From CAILHX01 sp964511385 (GTDB lineage Bacteria; Pseudomonadota; Gammaproteobacteria; Burkholderiales; Methylophilaceae), in assembly GCA_964511385.1 (NCBI GenBank), contig CAZEFE010000002.1, positions 62,001 through 126,000 on the forward strand: 64,000 bases of DNA, written 5' to 3'. The notes under the pieces are model-generated. The model did no database searches, had not been told where the DNA came from, and saw only the letters and a list, made by a program, of their open reading frames with translations. The position numbers and the translations under genes are program-made. How positions within the stretch are numbered: the first letter of the stretch is position 1; each line of letters begins with the position of its first letter. Shown piece after piece: positions 60,584-64,000 of this stretch.

Positions 60584-61699
60584 TTACGATAAGTGTGAAT
60601 GGTCGTTTTCTCCGCTCACTGCAATCTTCTCAAGGCAGGCCAGCACATCTGCGCTGGCTGACTCCATCAGTGCCAGTTCGGTCATGGACTGCTTAGCATT
60701 GCCCTCGCGGAAAAAATCCAGCGCGGCTTTGCCATGCTGGTATACGCCTACATGTGGTGCTTCCACTTCGCTGAACCCATCCAGATGGGAAAAGCAGGCA
60801 CGACCGCGGCCTACATAATACCAGCGGCCAAAGCGGCTATCGGTATGCGATGGGAATTCGTAATCGGATGCATTGACGAAGCCTGCGATGACACGGTACA
60901 CGTCGTATTTGAGGATGGGGTGCTCCATTTTGAATACTTCGATGATGCTGCGCAGCGAGCTTGAAGCAATCGATGCCTCCATATTGTGCGCAATTTCGCG
61001 CAGGGACTTCATGGCATCAGTGGCAACCAAGCCATCCTGGCTGAAGCGGTCGGCATCGGTAGAGTTGGCCATCATCTGTGATTCGGCTTGCGATGTCTCA
61101 TTCTGGATGCTGGCAACCAGGCCGGAAATGTCGCTGGTGGCCCTGGCGGTGCGGTCTGCCAGGTTTCTTACTTCGTCGGCCACGACCGAGAATCCCCGCC
61201 CGGCTTCTCCGGCGCGCGCAGCTTCAATAGAGGCGTTAAGGGCCAAGAGGTTGGTCTGGTCGGCGATATCCTTGATGATGCGAATGATGCCGCCGATTTG
61301 CTCGGCGCGGTCACTCAGCCGAGCTGCACTGCTGGCAGTCTGCTGGGTGTGGATTGACATGTCGTGCAGGTTTTGGGAGATGACCTCGAGCGACTTTCTG
61401 CTTTCGTCAGAGGTTTCTGCAGCCTTGACGGCATTGGTTTCGTCGCTTTTCAGGCGGACGGCGAGGCTGAACAGGGATTTCTGGAATTCGGTCAGTGAGT
61501 TATTGATGGAGAGCACATAGCGGAATATCTGCTGCTGTACATCCAGTTGCTGCTTCAGGCTGGCTTCGCTGTGCCGGTAGGCGTTGCTTGTTTCCGTCAA
61601 CAGCGAAATCTCATCCTGTAGACGCAGGTTTTCGCTTGATGCCTCGGCTAATTGCATGCGCAATGTTTCGAGTTCTTTTGCGCGAACGAAGCCAAGCAT
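60584..61699 (-). CDS. soluble chemoreceptor with degenerate CZB domain
   Basis: A 371-residue methyl-accepting protein without membrane helices. The N-terminal 60 residues are coiled coil, the middle is the signalling hairpin (IADQTNLLALNASIEAARAG) and the C-terminal part about 245-345 is a chemoreceptor zinc-binding (CZB) domain. The CZB pattern Hxx[L]...CxxGxW...HxxxH is recognisable as HPIL, SRFGRW and HVGVY, so the Cys and one His ligand are replaced by Ser and Tyr. The ribosome-binding site AAGGGGACG precedes the ATG. It heads the run towards cheA and is divergent from fleS. Confidence 0.85.
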   Translation of the reverse strand: MLGFVRAKELETLRMQLAEASSENLRLQDEISLLTETSNAYRHSEASLKQQLDVQQQIFRYVLSINNSLTEFQKSLFSLAVRLKSDETNAVKAAETSDESRKSLEVISQNLHDMSIHTQQTASSAARLSDRAEQIGGIIRIIKDIADQTNLLALNASIEAARAGEAGRGFSVVADEVRNLADRTARATSDISGLVASIQNETSQAESQMMANSTDADRFSQDGLVATDAMKSLREIAHNMEASIASSSLRSIIEVFKMEHPILKYDVYRVIAGFVNASDYEFPSHTDSRFGRWYYVGRGRACFSHLDGFSEVEAPHVGVYQHGKAALDFFREGNAKQSMTELALMESASADVLACLEKIAVSGENDHSHLS

Positions 61700-61789
61700 G
61701 AAACGTCCCCTTAAAATGACTTAAAAATGAATGGATACAAGTTATAGCTTGCAACTATACTTCACTCTAAAATTATTTTATAGACAGCA

Positions 61790-62959
61790 ATGACGAATAA
61801 ACCAGCTTCGCCGTCCAATCCCCAAGAGCTTCAGCAGGCATTTGCGCTGTTCAATGAGGTTTCCGAGCAGCTTACCATTGCTTACGCCGATTTGCAGGCC
61901 AAGGCGGAGGGCTTGACACAGGAATTGGCGGTGGCAAATGGCGCTTTGCGCCAGCAATATGAAGAGAAGGAAGCCTTGTCGCAACGGCTCTCCCAGTTGC
62001 TGGAAGCATTGCCTGGCGGCGTGGTGGTGCTGGATGCCGATGGCCGGGTGGAAGAGGCCAACCCTGCGGCGAGGGCGGTATTGGGCGATGATCTGGCGGG
62101 TTTGCTGTGGAAAGAAATACAGTTGCGCAAGCTGGATCCGACATTGACTCCCGGGGAATGGACGCTCAACCAAGGAAAGCGGCGTGTCAGTATTTCCAGG
62201 AGTGTGCGCGAAGGTACTGGCGGGGTGATCATGCTGCTGCAAGACATTACCGAAGCGCATGCCATGGAAGCACAGTTGCAGCGGCATAAAAGGTTGTCGG
62301 CCATGGGGGAGATGGCGGCGGCATTGGCGCATCAACTCAGGACGCCATTATCGACGGCATTGCTGTATACCTCCCATTTGCGGGATGCCAACTTGCCGGA
62401 GGATGAGCGGACGCGTTTTGCCGACAAGGCCTTGGGCCGGCTGCGGCATCTGGAAGCGTTGATCAAGGATATGCTGGTGTTTGTCCGTGGTGGGAAAGGC
62501 GCGCAGGAAGAGCTTTCTGCAAAAAGCCTGATCAGCGAGGTGCATCAGGTGATGGAGCCGCAGATGGCACAATACGGCGTGTTGTTCGAGGTGCATGACC
62601 AGTGCGGCGATGCTACTATTCTTGGCAGCAGGGAGGCGCTGGCGGGAGCATTGACCAACCTGCTGGCCAATGCCATGCAGGCATGTGCGGCTGAGGGCGG
62701 GCAGGTACGTCTGAGCGCGGTGTTCGAGGCTAACCAGCAGGTGGTATTCCGTGTGGCTGATAATGGCCGCGGCATTCCTGCAGATGTCCTGGATCGGCTG
62801 TTTGAGCCGTTTTTTACTACCCGAACCGAAGGCACTGGCCTAGGGCTGGCGATTGTCAGGGAAGTTGTGCAGATTCACGGCGGTGACGTTACCGTAAAAT
62901 CCAGAGTCGGCGAGGGCAGCGAGTTCTGTCTCCGACTCCCCAGTATCATAACAACATGA
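61790..62959 (+). CDS. fleS: flagellar two-component sensor kinase (FleS/FlrB type)
   Basis: Cytoplasmic histidine kinase that phosphorylates the sigma-54 activator encoded next. The 389 residues contain an N-terminal coiled coil, a PAS domain (ALPGGVVVLDADGRVEEANP), the H-box AALAHQLRTPLSTAL near residue 180, N-box LTNLLANAMQ and G-boxes VADNGRGIPADVL and GTGLGLAIV. There is no membrane helix. The QLRTPLST H-box and coupling to a FleR-like regulator through an ATGA overlap mark it as FleS/FlrB, which turns on mid-class flagellar genes. Confidence 0.88.
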   Translation: MTNKPASPSNPQELQQAFALFNEVSEQLTIAYADLQAKAEGLTQELAVANGALRQQYEEKEALSQRLSQLLEALPGGVVVLDADGRVEEANPAARAVLGDDLAGLLWKEIQLRKLDPTLTPGEWTLNQGKRRVSISRSVREGTGGVIMLLQDITEAHAMEAQLQRHKRLSAMGEMAAALAHQLRTPLSTALLYTSHLRDANLPEDERTRFADKALGRLRHLEALIKDMLVFVRGGKGAQEELSAKSLISEVHQVMEPQMAQYGVLFEVHDQCGDATILGSREALAGALTNLLANAMQACAAEGGQVRLSAVFEANQQVVFRVADNGRGIPADVLDRLFEPFFTTRTEGTGLGLAIVREVVQIHGGDVTVKSRVGEGSEFCLRLPSIITT

Positions 62960-64000
62960 AAACATACCCCATACTCATTGTTGAGGATGACGCCGATTTG
63001 CGCGAAGCGCTGGCCGATACCCTCAAACTATCGAAATATACGGTGCTGGTTGCCAGTGATGGCACCCAGGCAATTGATGTATTGAAATCGCAGCCGGTAG
63101 GGCTGGTGATTACCGATGTGCAAATGCCCAACATGACCGGGTTGGCATTGCTGCATGAAATCAAGGCGCGCTGGCCGCATGTGCCGGTACTGCTGATGAC
63201 GGCTTATGGCGTTATTTCGCAGGCGGTGGAGGCAATGCGCGAGGGGGCGTGTGACTACCTGGCCAAGCCGTTCGAGGTGGAGGAATTGCTGGCGCGAGTC
63301 GCCAGGTGGATGTTGCCGGCCACATCGTCAAGTGCCAACCGCTCAATGGCGGTGACGGATGATCCGGCGACCAGTGCACTGTATGGCATGGCGCTACGGG
63401 TGGCGGCTACTCCCGCAACAGTGATGATTACCGGCGAATCCGGGACTGGGAAAGAGGTGTTGGCCAGGTTTATCCATGAGCATTCGGCGCGTGCCGAAAA
63501 ACCTTTTGTGGCGGTCAACTGTGCCGCCATTCCCGACAACCTGCTCGAGGCCACCATGTTCGGTTATGAGAAAGGTGCTTTTACCGGCGCCACCCAGGCA
63601 CAAGCCGGGAAATTTGAGCAGGCGCAAGGCGGAACACTGTTGCTGGATGAAATTTCGGAAATGCCGTTAGCCTTGCAGGCCAAATTGCTGCGGGTGTTGC
63701 AGGAACGTGAAGTGGAGCGTGTCGGCGGGCAAAAGCCGATCCCGCTGGATGTGCGCATTTTGGCCACCTCCAACCGCGATATGAAGGAAGAAATCGCAAA
63801 GAACAGCTTCCGTGAAGACCTGTACTACCGTCTGAATGTGTTCCCGTTGCATATTTCGCCGCTACGGGAACGCTTGCAGGATATTTTGCCGTTGGCACGG
63901 CATTTCCTGGCCATGGTGGCGGGAAGCATGGATAAGGGCAATATGAGGTTTTCACCCGCGGCCGAAAGCGTATTGCTGCAATATGACTGGCCGGGCAATA
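62956..64000 (+). CDS. fleR: flagellar sigma-54 response regulator (FleR/FlrC type), partial
   Basis: The first 348 residues are present; the gene runs off the right edge. A receiver domain (EDD near residue 10, Asp in VITDVQMPNMTG near 54, Lys in YLAKPF near 104) is followed by the AAA+ domain with Walker A GESGTGKEVLARF, the sigma-54 contact loop GAFTGAT and LLLDEISEMP (Walker B). The DNA-binding C-terminus is not visible. It overlaps fleS by ATGA and should activate flagellar genes beyond the window, with DNA bending by IHF (ihfB is in this window). Confidence 0.92.
   Translation, partial: MKTYPILIVEDDADLREALADTLKLSKYTVLVASDGTQAIDVLKSQPVGLVITDVQMPNMTGLALLHEIKARWPHVPVLLMTAYGVISQAVEAMREGACDYLAKPFEVEELLARVARWMLPATSSSANRSMAVTDDPATSALYGMALRVAATPATVMITGESGTGKEVLARFIHEHSARAEKPFVAVNCAAIPDNLLEATMFGYEKGAFTGATQAQAGKFEQAQGGTLLLDEISEMPLALQAKLLRVLQEREVERVGGQKPIPLDVRILATSNRDMKEEIAKNSFREDLYYRLNVFPLHISPLRERLQDILPLARHFLAMVAGSMDKGNMRFSPAAESVLLQYDWPGN

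Noticed and set aside
1..64000. CRISPR arrays, tRNA and rRNA genes, transposases
   Set aside because: Looked for regular direct repeats, cloverleaf-like stretches and transposase motifs on both strands by eye; none was convincing.

Overview
The window reads as ordinary chromosome of a betaproteobacterium, most likely of the Nitrosomonadales (Methylophilaceae or Gallionellaceae-like). The signs are the aat-bpt-tyrA-aroA-cmk-rpsA-ihfB-lapAB-pyrF gene order, a complete pqqABCDE operon typical of alcohol- or methanol-oxidising bacteria, an APS-reductase type of sulfate assimilation, and a CheYZA/FleSR motility region. The genus cannot be fixed from sequence alone. Nearly all of the 64 kb is coding. 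I see no rRNA, tRNA, insertion sequence, prophage or CRISPR array.

Layout. 1-2774: fatty-acid uptake and activation (a fadL-type porin cut by the left edge, and an acyl-CoA ligase). 2912-7110: rsuA, then pqqABCDE with two strong hairpins between pqqA and pqqB. 7153-8983: a GAF protein and a Bcr/CflA exporter. 8994-16685: a sulfate-assimilation block, tauE-cysI-DUF934-cysH-cysD-cysN-fdxA, on the minus strand with cysB divergent from it. 16749-21212: DUF302 protein, small membrane protein, pseudouridine synthase, SnoaL-like protein and a PAS-PAS-GGDEF-EAL protein.

21213-26810 is the accessory part. It opens with a non-coding gap, followed by a four-gene operon (lysozyme-like protein, patatin phospholipase, lipoprotein, small helical protein). 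Directly after it lies a three-cassette integron array without an integrase (a CALIN), with three foldable attC sites; its cassettes carry a 65-residue orphan, a K+-channel-like pore protein and a small membrane protein.

26825-37562: ygiQ, a Cache-PAS-GGDEF-EAL protein, a copper P-type ATPase, an orphan membrane PAS protein, the N-degron transferases aat and bpt, and tyrA. 37549-45671: aroA, cmk, rpsA, ihfB, lapA, lapB, pyrF, ugd and comEA. 45880-51947: a small coiled-coil protein, metG, the Fe-S carrier mrp, pagL, an rRNA/tRNA methyltransferase and hslO. 52159-64000: chemotaxis and flagellar control, with a membrane chemoreceptor, gluQ, a DUF3301 protein, cheA, cheZ-like, cheY, two cheV genes, a soluble CZB-type receptor, and divergent fleS-fleR (fleR cut by the right edge).

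The most unusual observations are the integrase-less cassette array with its K+-channel-like cassette, the lysozyme/patatin/lipoprotein operon beside it, a CheZ homologue that seems to have lost its catalytic loop, and a soluble chemoreceptor whose zinc-binding CZB domain has lost two of four metal ligands through changes one base away from the expected codons.
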